Assembly (NCBI GenBank): GCA_949752795.1
Contig: OX457056.1
Coordinates: 202,183,654-202,247,653 of the forward strand
Direction of reading: 5' to 3'
Length of the DNA: 64,000 nt
Source: Hyperoodon ampullatus
Taxonomy: Eukaryota; Chordata; Mammalia; Artiodactyla; Ziphiidae
In this document: positions 41,165 through 51,800 of the stretch, one piece after another
How positions within the stretch are numbered: position 1 is the stretch's first letter
Layout: each line of letters opens with the position of its first letter
Notes under the pieces: model-generated
What the model was told of the DNA's origin: nothing
Databases searched by the model: none
What the model saw: only the letters and a program-made list of their open reading frames with translations
Translations under genes and position numbers: made by a program

Positions 41165-41300
41165 GCTCGCTCCTTCCTTTATCTTATCAAAGCCCCGTAA
41201 TTACAATTGCTATTTTGTTTCCTCGAATCTGCAATCAGAGCTCCCTGGCCCTGATGAGGGAGTGCCTGTCAACCTGATCGCTGAGTGACAGCCGGCCACC
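41165..41300. promoter_or_regulatory. candidate FGF8 upstream regulatory module
   Basis: Repeat-free AT-richer island about 3 kb upstream of FGF8. It packs cttatcaaag (TCF/LEF-like), gtaattacaatt (homeodomain) and tgagtgacag at 41282-41291 (PBX-MEIS/PREP consensus) into about 120 bp. Function is inferred from motif density only. Confidence 0.4.
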
Positions 41301-41334
41301 TTTCCCGGCCGCCTCCACACTCCGCAAACACAAA

Positions 41335-41335
41335 T

Positions 41336-41366
<31 letters not shown>

Positions 41367-41425
41367 GTGTCCATCGCCTCCTGCAAACACAAACACACAC
41401 CTCTCGCCAACACAAATAGCCCCTC
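41335..41425 (+). repeat. (ac)n and aaacacac-rich satellite
   Basis: acacacacacac runs with repeated caaacacaaa words up to about 41425. Confidence 0.8.
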
Positions 41426-42322
41426 TAAACACACACCTTCAGCTTCTTTCCAAGTGCATCGGTCGCCCCCCCAGCCCAACCCCGGGCCCCTCAAATCCAC
41501 ACCAACCGGCCGGGGCCGCCCGGACCGCCGCTCGCTCAAACACGCGCCTCCCGCGCCCGGCGTTCAAAGCGCCGCAGACCCTCCGCCGACCGTTCAAATG
41601 TAAATCGCGGAGACAGTGTTAAGCACTTTAGGCCCGGGTCTGGGAGTCGTCCCACTTCACCCCCCAAATACAGTCCTGCCCCTCCTCCAAGAGTCTGCAA
41701 ACCCCGGCGTAAGCCTTCATCCCTCAGCTCTCAGTTGGCAACTCTCCTACTGTGCGCTGAGAGGGCAGAAAGGGGGATCGAGGAGAGGCGGGGTCGGGGA
41801 AGGAGAAAAAACAATTCCCAGCTCTGTCCGCCGGGCGCCCCGTCGGGCCGGGATACTCCTGGACGAAGCAGATGTGGATTGGGCCCCCACCGCGGGCAGG
41901 AGAGCGCTCGGCGCCGGCCGGGGCCGCGGGAAAGACCCACCAAGAAACCAGCAAAGGCGTACAATGAGCGATCAGCCGCGTCGCGGGGGGTAAATATTTG
42001 GGCGGGGCCACGCACAGGGGGTAGATATGTCTGCTGGAGAGGCTTCCCGCGAGGGATGACTCTTCGCTGCACTCAGCCAGGTTACTGCGCCTTCAACCAT
42101 GCACGTGCCAAGGACTTGTGGAGGCTATAGACGAGAGGAGGAAGGGAAGGGTTCTAACGGGAGCCCTTCCAATGCGTGAATGAACGAACGAACGAATGAA
42201 GTCGGCCTTAGTCGCCCAGACCACTGGCGGGGCACGTAGGACCCTGCACCGCGGCGTACCCCTAAGAGCCCCTAGAGAGGCGGCGCGGGAAGCCGCACGG
42301 CCACAGGCGGTTTCAACCTCGC

Positions 42323-42338
42323 CCACCAGAGGGCGCCA
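42323..42338 (+). promoter_or_regulatory. CTCF consensus site (forward)
   Basis: ccaccagagggcgcca fits every position of the CTCF core consensus CCASYAGRKGGCRS. It stands between FGF8 and NPM3 in unique GC-rich DNA. Confidence 0.6.
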
Positions 42339-42882
42339 GCTCCACCTTCCCCTCTACCTCCTGACCCCGTGCCGCGGGTAGGTGAATGGTTCCGTTCTGG
42401 CTGCCCCCTCCACCCCGGTTCCTGGTGGAAGCACTTCAAGAAAGTCCTGGAGAAGAGAAAGGGGCCTGCGACCCTGATCACCGCAACACAGAGAGGGATC
42501 ATCTTCCCTTATCCTCAACTTGAGGAAAAAACCAGGTTAAAAATCGGACCTGTTTGGTCCTCACCACAGGGAGAAGGGAAACTCCTCCAGGGCTGTGTTG
42601 AGGAGGGAGTGCTCTTCAGTGTTGTGGGAAACACTCTCCAAAGTTTACCACACCTGCCCCAATACCAGCCTCTTCGGGTTGTCTAGGGACCCCTCCCACT
42701 TGTTCACTCCTTTGCCCAGGGGCCGGTGTGGGAGGGAGTGGAGGGAGTGGGCCGGGTCCCACCAGGCACTGTTCTCTGTCCCTCCTCAGCATGTCTGGCC
42801 CCAGGCTGTCTCATGAGGTAACCCTTTGTTTGTTTATGGGGTACGGAGACCGCCCCTCCCACCCCCCAATCGACACAGCTGC

Positions 42883-42896
42883 TGAACTGCTGACCT
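42883..42896 (-). promoter_or_regulatory. DR2 retinoic acid response element upstream of FGF8
   Basis: The minus strand reads AGGTCA-gc-AGTTCA, a direct repeat with 2-bp spacing, the half-sites bound by RAR/RXR. It lies about 4.6 kb upstream of the FGF8 ATG. A DR2 element roughly 4 kb upstream of mouse Fgf8, through which retinoic acid represses Fgf8 in the trunk, has been described; position and spacing fit. Motif seen; orthology inferred. Confidence 0.75.
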
Positions 42897-43572
42897 CAGA
42901 CTTGGTCATATACACACTCATGCTCACACCAGGTACATCCCTTTCTCTTCCTGGCACAGCAGCAGCCAAGCCCTAGAACCACCTTATTTCAGGCACCAGA
43001 GACCACCTCCCCACCCCCCACAGACCAGGCAGAGGGCTGGGGGGCAGGAACCCCTTAGCCCAGGAGGCTGAATCCCAGGGGCTCCTCTCTACCCCCATAT
43101 GCCAGGCCACCCAGATTCTGGTTTCCCTGTCACCCAATCTGGCCAGCCCCCTCCATCTGGCCCCTGGAATCAGGTTTCTAAGGGCCCAGGCTGGCTCAGA
43201 AATGGCTTGCATGCCTGCAAGGAGGAGCAAAGATTGGCCTCTACCCTACCCCTCACAGGCCCTCTCAGGGCTTGAGCCCCCTCATGGGGCTAGGGATGCA
43301 CATTCCTCGTGCTGCTTAAGCCCCCTTATCAGTCCCCCTGCCCATCAGCCTGAGTGCTGACAGAGGCCCAGACCCCTTGTTTTGATGCTGATAACCTCCT
43401 GGGATGGCCCTCCCCCACCTTTAAGGACTGGGAACGAGCCTGGTGTTGGGAGGTCCTCTTCTAGGAAGGCATTTGGGGCCCAGGCCTGGGCTAGTCCCAG
43501 GGCCCTGGGAAGAGCAGGATCCCACATTTCCTCACCCTCCCCCAGGCCCAGGGCCACCCTTTGTGCTGCCAC

Positions 43573-43587
43573 AGTGCCACCTGGTGG
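43573..43587 (-). promoter_or_regulatory. CTCF consensus site (reverse)
   Basis: The minus strand reads ccaccaggtggcact, a perfect fit to the CTCF core, just beyond the NPM3 poly(A) site. Confidence 0.6.
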
Positions 43588-43639
43588 TCCCTAGGGGAAT
43601 GCCACCCCAGCAGGGAAAGAAGCCACACAAATGAGTTGC

Positions 43640-43997
43640 AGAAAAAACTCCACACCACTTTATTTCAACCTTTATCCAAAAATGTAAAAAATGTTAAAAA
43701 TGTGTAGTCCTGAGCTTCAGATGCTGACCTCCAACCTCATAGGCAAGTGGGGAGAGAGGGTCAGGATGGAACTTCAGAGTTCCTCCCACTCCTGAAGAAA
43801 AGGGAAGCTCTGGATGTGATACAGGATTCGAACACCAGGGCACTATGGAGAATGGGACCCCCTCTCTCCTAGCACCAAACCAAACCCCACCCACCCCACC
43901 CCACCACTACCCATCCTCTTCAACGGAAAAGACACAAAATTCTTGAAACTTGTACAGGAACCTGGTGCATGGTGCATGTGGCAGGCAGCTAGCTGAC
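43640..43997 (-). other. NPM3: NPM3 exon 6, 3' UTR with poly(A) signal
   Basis: A ctctcttcag acceptor precedes 43997, matching the donor at 44091-44092 just after the stop. AATAAA on the minus strand lies at 43659-43664, so cleavage should fall near 43640. Confidence 0.8.
43659..43664 (-). terminator. NPM3: NPM3 polyadenylation signal AATAAA
   Basis: Canonical hexamer on the minus strand (tttatt on the plus strand), placed about 440 nt beyond the stop in genomic distance, inside exon 6. Confidence 0.75.
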
Positions 43998-44101
43998 CTG
44001 AAGAGAGCAAACAAGGGGTCAGCATCTAGGTCCGTATCTGCTCCTCCTGTCCCCTCCCAGGCCCTGCTGGGCATGCCTCCCACCCAACTCACCAGGGAGG
44101 G

Positions 44102-44214
44102 TTAGAACCTGCCCCCCTGCTTCTTGGCAGGCAGGATGGGGCACAACTCAGCTTCCTCCTCCTCACTGCCCTCTTCTTCGCTCTCCTCCTCAGAAACATC
44201 GTTGCTTATAGTAA
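44102..44214 (-). CDS. NPM3: NPM3 exon 5 (acidic tail and stop)
   Basis: Begins VTISNDVSEEE after a ctctaccag acceptor, runs through an acidic tract and ends KKQGGRF, TAA at 44102-44104. The exon continues nine bases to a gtgagt donor, so the last exon is wholly untranslated. Confidence 0.95.
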
Positions 44215-45623
44215 CTGGTAGAGACACACAAGGAGTAAAGGGAGGAAGAGGAGTTAAAGCCACACCCCCTTCATACTACAGGTCATTTATTCATACCCTG
44301 TGGCTCTAGGCTTGTAGGGACCCTGACCTCCCTATGGTCTAGGTGGGAAAAACCTCAGATACTAAACTAGGTAACAAAGAGCCAAAGGAGTCCACATCAC
44401 TGGAGCTGAAAAAGCTGAGACAGGTTCCATGAAGAACGGCTTGAGTAGGACAGTTAAGTGGAGGGCACAGCATACAGGGTCTGTATGGGAACCGCACTGA
44501 GAGATAAGGCTGGGGTTGGGTAGGAGTCCTGATGGAGAGTCTACTAGAGGCAAAGGAGAAGACTCTCACCAATCTGGTGCCGCCCAGTGATCCGCACAGG
44601 GCCAGAACCTGACTTCAGGCGGAAGGTTACAGGTGGTTGGAGCTGGAAGTCATCCAAACTGAGCTGGGAGGAAGACAAGGATGAAGGCCTGGCCCACCCC
44701 ATCTTGTGAGAAATCCTGAAGTCCTCAATTCCTATCTCCCAATCCCCCAAGGTATGGCCAGGGAACTCACCATGGGTTGGCAGGACAACTTGAGGTTGGC
44801 CACAGGGACTGCGATCTCCTGGTGGTCATGATTCCGGGCCACGACTTCGATCACATTACACTCATCTTTGGCCCCCTCGGTGAGGCAGAGCTGGGAAGGG
44901 TACACAGGGCCTCGGAGTCTCCCCAGTGAGGGTGGAGACCACAAACGGAGGCATCTACCCTACAACTTGCCCAGCCTCAGGGGTCCCTGGATCACCTGGC
45001 CAGGGCACCCCCATGTGGGGGTTAAGCAGAGGAGGTGACTCCCAGTAAAGCGGGGGAGGGGAAGAGACACGCGGGTAGAGGCCCGCTCAGGTCAACCTAT
45101 TCCCCGCCACCCCCCTTACCCGCCCCTTACCATGGTCAAAGCCAGCACGTGCTCCGCATCATCCTCTTCCTCTACCTTGAAGGTGAAAGAGCGGGTGTGG
45201 CCTGAGAGCTCACAGCCTGGAAGAGAGTACAGGGTGAGTGTGCGGGGGCGTTTCTCCGAATCCCGTTCACGTGCAGCCATGGACTGACCGGCCATTCACA
45301 CGCCCGCTCCTCAGGAAAACCTGGAGCGCTCAGCCCGGACCCAGCCCAGCACGACTAGGGCACGGGCCTGGCTACCCTCTTCCGCTCCAACTGCCGCGTG
45401 AGAGGCCCCCTCCGCCCCCACCCACGTCCTGCACCCATCTGCCTTCCTGTTCCTCAGCCCTGCCTCTGCCCCCGCACCACCCTCAGCTCCTCCTTTCCTC
45501 AATACCGAAGAAAAAACTGTCCATAGTGACCGGGGCAGGGACTCGCAGACCGCCGATCCCCCCGGCCCGGGCTCGGCTCTCCTGACTCAAAAAGGCCAAG
45601 GCGGCTGCAGCGCCGGCGGCCAT
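44102..45623 (-). CDS. NPM3: nucleoplasmin/nucleophosmin 3 (whole coding span, 5 coding exons)
   Basis: Histone chaperone of the nucleoplasmin family, mainly nucleolar, which partners NPM1 and acts in ribosome biogenesis and chromatin remodelling (family knowledge). Joining 45623-45506, 45216-45131, 44890-44771, 44663-44570 and 44214-44102 gives 531 nt, 176 aa; the human protein is 178 aa. An Ala/Gly-rich N-terminus precedes the nucleoplasmin core (FFFGCELSG, then EGAKDECNVIEVVARNHD, then LKSGSGPVRITGRH). The acidic C-terminal tract has two runs of Glu/Ser and ends LCPILPAKKQGGRF. The GPVRITG motif marks the family. A CpG-rich promoter lies upstream; the gene sits between FGF8 and OGA as in human. 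Confidence 0.97.
44570..44663 (-). CDS. NPM3: NPM3 exon 4
   Basis: 94 nt from LSLDDFQLQPPVTF to ITGRHQI plus one base; acceptor cctcccag, donor gtgaga. It holds the conserved GPVRITG strand. Confidence 0.96.
44771..44890 (-). CDS. NPM3: NPM3 exon 3
   Basis: 120 nt, exactly 40 codons, from LCLTEGAKDECNV to ANLKLSCQPM, acceptor cttcccag and donor gtgagt. Val-Ile replaces the Val-Val I recall in human within ECNVxEVV. Confidence 0.96.
45131..45216 (-). CDS. NPM3: NPM3 exon 2
   Basis: 86 nt, acceptor tcttccag, donor gtaagg. It codes CELSGHTRSFTFKVEEED through HVLALTM, the first strands of the nucleoplasmin core. Confidence 0.96.
45506..45623 (-). CDS. NPM3: NPM3 exon 1
   Basis: ATG at 45623 begins MAAGAAAALAFLSQ and the exon ends at SFFF plus one base of Gly, with a gtattg donor. 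A second in-frame ATG (MDSFFF) lies near the end but gives a truncated core; the first is used by homology. Confidence 0.95.
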
Positions 45624-45770
45624 GCTGCAAGGGCCGTCTGCGGCTCCGCCCCCGACACGTACAAAGCCGGTGACTCGCGGGGGTTCCGGCCCCGCCTATT
45701 AAAGGAGACGCTCGCGAGGCGCCCCCGGTCCGGGGCTCCATCAGCCCAGTCTCGTTCAGGAGCCTCAGAC
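45624..45770 (-). promoter_or_regulatory. NPM3: NPM3 promoter region
   Basis: CG-rich DNA directly upstream of the NPM3 ATG with several CpGs and a ctattaaagg word at about 45696-45706. It marks a housekeeping-type promoter; no exact start site can be set. Confidence 0.5.
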
Positions 45771-45779
45771 CTGTTGCGT

Positions 45780-46665
45780 CTGTGAGACCGCAAAGAGAGC
45801 AAGTAACATCACAGAAGCATCAACTTCGGACTAATGTCCTTGCTCACTTCAAGACTTTCTGAGGGCGGTTCCTGCCTCCATTTTCTCTAGTTCTGCACTC
45901 CGTCTAGTGTCCGCCTCTCCCAATCCAGGGTAAGCTCCCGTTAAATTAAGTATCTGAGAATGGAAACCTTTCTAATTCCCCCAGCAAAGGCGAGATCAGT
46001 GCAGTGTTTTTCCTATAAAAGCGAATACGCTGAGATTTGCCTTCCCTTCAAGGGAACCGAGGAGCCTGAAAGACGACTTTCAGCTCTGGGTACTTTGTAT
46101 CCCAACCACTCCATCCTCTCCTGGATGTACTCCCTGCTCTTAACAACCCTTCAGCTCACTATCCAGATGGTGGCGTATCTTCACTGACCTTCAGATGCTG
46201 GCTGGATACTGGTGCTTGCTAGCACAGGACGTTAGCTCAAGCGTGGGACTAATTGCTTATCCTGACAGAGGCTGGCTAGTCCAGGAACATCTTTCTTAGA
46301 CTCCCGCCTCATAATTTGGGTTACGCCCCCAACTTTCACCTTCTGACCAAATTATCAGGCAACTGTGTTCCTTATTCTATTAGGTGGCAGGAACTCACTC
46401 AAACTAGCTGCCCTCATTTACCCCCAGGTTATAATTGTGGCAAGAGGGTGGCTTAGCCAAAGCCAGTCTACTTTTTTTTTTGTTTTGCCTTGAGGAAAAT
46501 ATGGAAGGCAATCTTTTAGTGGAGATGGAAGTGGGAGAGAACTGCCTTTAAGATCCAGTCCCTAACTTGGAACAGCTGTGGAAAGGAGTAACACCTGCTC
46601 GGGAATGCAAGGGCAGGAGAAAAGGTAGGAGGCAGAAACAGGAAGGAGGTTTACACAGTACACGA
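45780..46665. other. NPM3-OGA intergenic gap
   Basis: About 0.9 kb between the NPM3 promoter and the OGA poly(A) site; no gene or clear repeat. Confidence 0.5.
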
Positions 46666-46669
46666 TCAC

Positions 46670-48669
46670 ACATATTCACTTCAAGTTTTATTTTGCCTCT
46701 TGTATGGTCTTCAGATGGTTTTACAGTTCATTTTCTACAGAAACTGAGCTGTGATCTAAACAATCAATGGAATACCACCCAACCGTAATAAATAGTCGTA
46801 ACAACAGAAGATAGATAGCATAGCACTGAACAATCCTAGCGGCGTGGACATGTTTCATAGTTAGCTCTGTGACCAGAACACCAGCCAAACTTATTAAAAG
46901 CCAAGATAAAGCTGCAGCAAACTTGCTAAAAATCCTGATTCCACAGGATGACGACCATGGAATGAATCCTCCAGATAAAATGCTAGAACTGTCCACTAGT
47001 GTACAAAATGTAAAGAGAAGACCAAATGACATTAAGCCGTTTTAAACAGTATCTTGTAGAGAACTTCCCTTCATCTCAGCCCTTGAAAACGCCAACTTGC
47101 TTCCCGTTGTCCAGCATACCTTATGTATCCTGCTATCAGTTGCAGGTTTCTAACCCTGAATGTGAAGAGGCCTCCTTCGTTCATCTCACCCATTCACACT
47201 CACAGGCTTTGGTTGAAAGTCACTAGGTACAATGCTTTAAAAGACTCTTTTCAAAGCCCACACTGATGGAAATCTATGAAAGAAAATATGTTTTAAATTT
47301 CCTTCTTCTTGACCCTCCCCGCTCTCAGCTCAAAGTTAAATTGCTGATACAAAACTGCAGGGAAGCAAGATAACAAAATACTGTTACCAATCTATGGAGA
47401 AGCCAGCCAGCCTTGATTTAAAAAAAACGAATCCTGAAGAGATCACCTGCTAGCCTCATGCTCAGAACCCTTAAACACACCAAATCTAAATTAAAATACT
47501 TGAAAGCTTTCAGAACCTGTGGTTAAAGGAAAGAGAAAAGGGTAACCGTAAGTCATTGGTTAAAGTGTGCTCACTCTTTTAAATTTGATACAAACATGCA
47601 AGAACTAAAGACTGATTTAATAAAACCAGCAGTAACAGGTCTTGAAATTAAACAACTGACCTGTGCGCAAATGGGATCAATCAGTCCCTGAACCCTACTT
47701 GCCAGAAGTCAAAACTAACATTTCACATGCTGACCTGAATTGAGGTTAATTTCCAGAAGTGACTGCACTTTGCAACAGATTGAGTCCTATGAAGTTAGGC
47801 TCTGGTACCCAAAGTGGTCATGGCCTAGCCCTAGGTGGGAGGCACTTCGAAAATAATAAAACTTCTAAAAAAACAAAGACAAAAGTAAAGAAAATACACT
47901 TTCCACTGATTTACATATTCAAAGTGCCATCTTGAATCACACCCTTTCATTTTCAAAAGGAAAATTACAAAAACAGTAAACACAAAGGATAGTCAGGTTA
48001 CAGCTAATTTAGTTTATATACAAAATAATTTACAAGTTTGTCACTTTTAGGCTTTTGCCAAACAACTGCACATTCGTCCCTACAAAGCACAATATGCCTG
48101 AACCGATAATGGTCACAAGAGACAACTGGCCAAGGCTTTACAAAAAGCAGAAAAACCGCCCAAACTGAAATCATTTATTCAGCTTAAACTATGCCATAAC
48201 CATCCCACTTGGACTCTCCACCCTGAAGCCTCTGAAACCAAATCTTTCTCATCTTTGCCATGTCCCCAAAGAATGAGGTACATTGCATTTAATAAGCTGA
48301 GGAGGATGACAAATGATTTTGATTACTCTTAGGTGAGAAATGCAACCACACTGGATGCAGAAAACAGTGCTGACTACATTTATTGAAGACCCCCTCCCTA
48401 TAAGCCCACATAAGAGGTCTCAGCACCTAACACAAGACCCAATAAGGAGGCCCACATCTCTTTCATACAGGATTTACAGCAATACTATCTTTATCCAACC
48501 AGCGAGTAGTCTCTAAGCATGATGAGTGAGTTTTACATAGTCCTCTTTGTTTCCAATCTGAATTAGCCGATCTGTTGCCGTTCCAGAGGCTGAGCTGTAT
48601 GAAGACCCCAACCACCACCCACCAGGTGAAGTGAAGAGACTTCCCAACAGTTCATAGTGCCAACAAACA
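46670..48669 (-). other. OGA: OGA 3' UTR
   Basis: About 2 kb of AT-rich, repeat-free sequence follows the stop. An AATAAA on the minus strand at 46687-46692 is the likely main signal, giving a 3' UTR of about the length known for the long human transcript. Earlier minus-strand AATAAA hexamers also occur (for example near 48172 and 48379) and could serve shorter forms. Confidence 0.7.
46687..46692 (-). terminator. OGA: OGA distal polyadenylation signal AATAAA
   Basis: Plus-strand tttatt inside gttttattttg; the hexamer lies about 1980 nt after the stop. Cleavage would fall at about 46670. Confidence 0.65.
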
Positions 48670-48806
48670 TCACAGGCTCCGACCAAGTATAACCACATCC
48701 TTTGGAAATCCTTCCATTTTTGCAATTTCAAAACAGCCTAACTTGCTGTAAAATTCCAAAATTCTTTTATCATCAGGTCTCACTTCACAGAAAGCCCCTC
48801 GAGAGC
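48670..48806 (-). CDS. OGA: OGA exon 16 (C-terminus and stop)
   Basis: Acceptor cccctag; codes (G)[14 protein letters not shown] to [11 protein letters not shown] at 48670-48672. These are the last 44 residues, ending where the human protein ends. Confidence 0.97.
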
Positions 48807-51800
48807 CTAGGGGAAAAAAAAAAAATCAAAATATAAATGTCACTTAATTCGTAGAATTATGAATATGAATTGTAATTAATCTCTAATATATTTCAAAAAG
48901 ATCATAGTACTGGCTTATCTATACCAGCCCCTAAATTTCATACACTTTTTAAAATTTATATCAAAAGTCAATATTTATATTCATCAATACTGCAGTGATA
49001 ACTACCTTAAAGTGAAGGATATGTTAACTAGCTTTAATATGGTGATTATTTCACAATGTATTTCAAGTCATCAAATTGTACACCTTAAATATATACAATT
49101 CTTAATTGTCAAATATACTTCAAAAAAAAAATTTTTTTTTGCATGGTGAGTAACACTCTTCCCCAGAAAGAAAATCTTTTGGCAAAGAGGTTGTAAGAAA
49201 CCTGAAGGCAAAGAATACCTCTGTTGAATGTTATAATATATTTATGTAAAGTATCTTTGAGGGACCCACAGAGCCTTTTCCAGCCTATGTCGCAAGCCAA
49301 TACAACCAGAATGTGTTTTATATGTTAAAGACATACCTCATACACCTGCATGATTCAGTTCCAAGCACAACACTGAGAATTATAATTTCATCGAACAGAG
49401 CTGTTTAAATTATCCTACAAAGGGGACACCACTGAATCAAATGATATAAAGATGCAACAAAAGTGCATCCTCACACATCAAGAACCCTCTAATTAGTGCT
49501 CAACAAGCTGCCCATTTTTGTATTGCCAAAGGCTAAAAAGTTGTTTTTGTTTTGTGTTGTTTTTGTTTTTACAGCTTTAAAAGGTTGTTTAAAAAAAGAA
49601 CATGCAGGGCTTCCTTGGTGGCGCAGTGGTTGAGAGTCCACCTGCTGATGCAGGGGACACGGGTTCGTGCCCCGGTCTGGGAAGATCCCACATGCCGCGG
49701 AGCGGCTAGGCCCGTGAGCCATGGCCGCTGAGCCTGTGCTCCGCAACGCGAGAGGCCACAACAGTGAGAGGCCCGTGTACCGGAAAAAAAAAAAAAAAGA
49801 ACATGCAACGGAACACTGTATGTTGCCTTTTTAAAGCCCAGAATACTCAATATCTGGCCCTTTACAGAAAAAGTTTTCATACCATTAAGGTACAGCAAAG
49901 TATTTTTGAAGGTTTAAGTAACAAACTCAAAAAACATCAGCGACTCTGCATTCCTAAATGAAGTCTTCCTGAGGTTCGTTTAATTTTCAACTATCATTTA
50001 TAAGTCTCCTAGCAAAATAAACGTACACTTCTCATTTAATTGGGGCTCAAAATAAGCATTCATAGTGTAAAAGAGCAGTATTTTTCAATGATTAATACAC
50101 ATCCAATTCTTGTAGCACTAATAATTCAAAAGCAAAACCATAAATGGTGGAGAAGGGAATGTAAATTCACTTCTTTCCTTTTATCCTAAAATAGAGTCCT
50201 GTCCCGACATAGTCCAAATACCAGCAACTCTACGAATATGTACTCACCATTAGCCTTCAGCGAAGACAGGAGGCAAGCCATCATGCTTTTGGCTACACTT
50301 GGATCAGTTACTTTTTTGTGAATATCCATCTTTATCAGAGAAGGGAAGTTGGCAAGGAAAGTTTCTGGCAACACTTCCTGCTCTTCATGGAAACTCAACA
50401 TAATTTTCTGTAAAATTTAGGAAGAATCTCTTGACTTTCAGTAGCTACTCATTATGAATCCATATATCCCAACTACAGAACTCAGTAACAGAAAAAGGAA
50501 AGCAATATTCAATAACTCTTCTGGTAATTATAAAATTACCACATGCAGAATTAATTAGCTTATAATTCTAGCTGAAGCGTTTTTATTTTTTTCAAAGTTT
50601 GTCTAAATGTAATGTGGTATACTTATACTGGATTGGATCCTGGAACAGATAAAGGACATTAGTGGAAAAACTGGTAAGTAAGGTGAGCAGTTTATAGCAA
50701 TGTACCAAAGTTGGTTTCTCATACTAGGACAAATGTAGAAAATGGGTGAAGGGTATACTGGAGCTCTGTATTATCTTTGTAACTTCTGTACATCTAAAAT
50801 TATTCAAAATAAAAAATAAATAATTCAAAATAAAACAATTTTTTAAAAGTTTGTATTGCACAAAAATGTGAATGTATTTAACAGTACTGAACTGTACACT
50901 AAAAAAATATGGTTAAAACAGTAAATTTTATGCTATGTATGCTTTACCACAATTTTTACAAAAAAGTTTATAAGAGACACACTGGTTTTTCTTCATAGGT
51001 TCCTATGCTGAGAACTGTCAGATATGGAAAAGCAACACATCAACAGCTCAATCACCAGCATGCTGCAGTCATGTCGATGAAATCCCAAGTAAGGGAGCCT
51101 ACTCCAACCCAGCCTCTTACTACATAGAGACAATGTCACAAATACTAGTCCAAGTATATTCTCTAAAAGTATTTATTGAAAATAAAAATTATCCTCAAGA
51201 AGAAACTATTTTTAAAGTTCATTCCTATTAGTTTTTAATTACCATGAGAAATGCATTATTGAGAAAGTAAGTCAGCTTCATTAGCATGCAAATGAGAGAT
51301 TTTTAATTACCTAAACTTGCCCTAAGTACCCAAAGAAGAGACCATAACATCCTTAAGTTTGGTGCTTCAAAATAGAAAGGGAGGGAGAAAGAAGGTTCTT
51401 TAATTGTCTACATTGTGCTTTTACTTGAGAAAGTATTACAACAATGCTTCCAAATCAAAAACTGTAGGCAACAGTGGAAAATACCATGCTAATAAGAATA
51501 AGCCCTAAGAATTCTTCTCTGTGAGAAATTCAGTAAGCACTGGGATTTTAAGATGTATCTGCTTGCTTTTTTAATAAGTATTTTATTTTCTAAAAAATTA
51601 CCATTGTATAATTCTAAATCTGTGTATTACCTCAGCCTCAGAGAGTTCTTTGTCACCATTTGGTTTGGTATACTTCTCCTGCATGAAGGGAATCCAGGAA
51701 ATTTTGCATTTTTTAATGAAGGGGGTCACATCTACAGTGCCCAGGGCATAACCACATATGCCATCTTCATCTTCTAGGACAAAACAGTAATCCAGGCTGA

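Larger units (their letters stand above)
38900..43635. other. FGF8-NPM3 intergenic region
   Basis: No gene supported. An antisense MIR lies at about 40225-40330 and an L2-like tail at 40480-40530. An (ac)n tract lies at 41335-41370. A second CG-rich block spans about 41460-42320. Confidence 0.55.
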
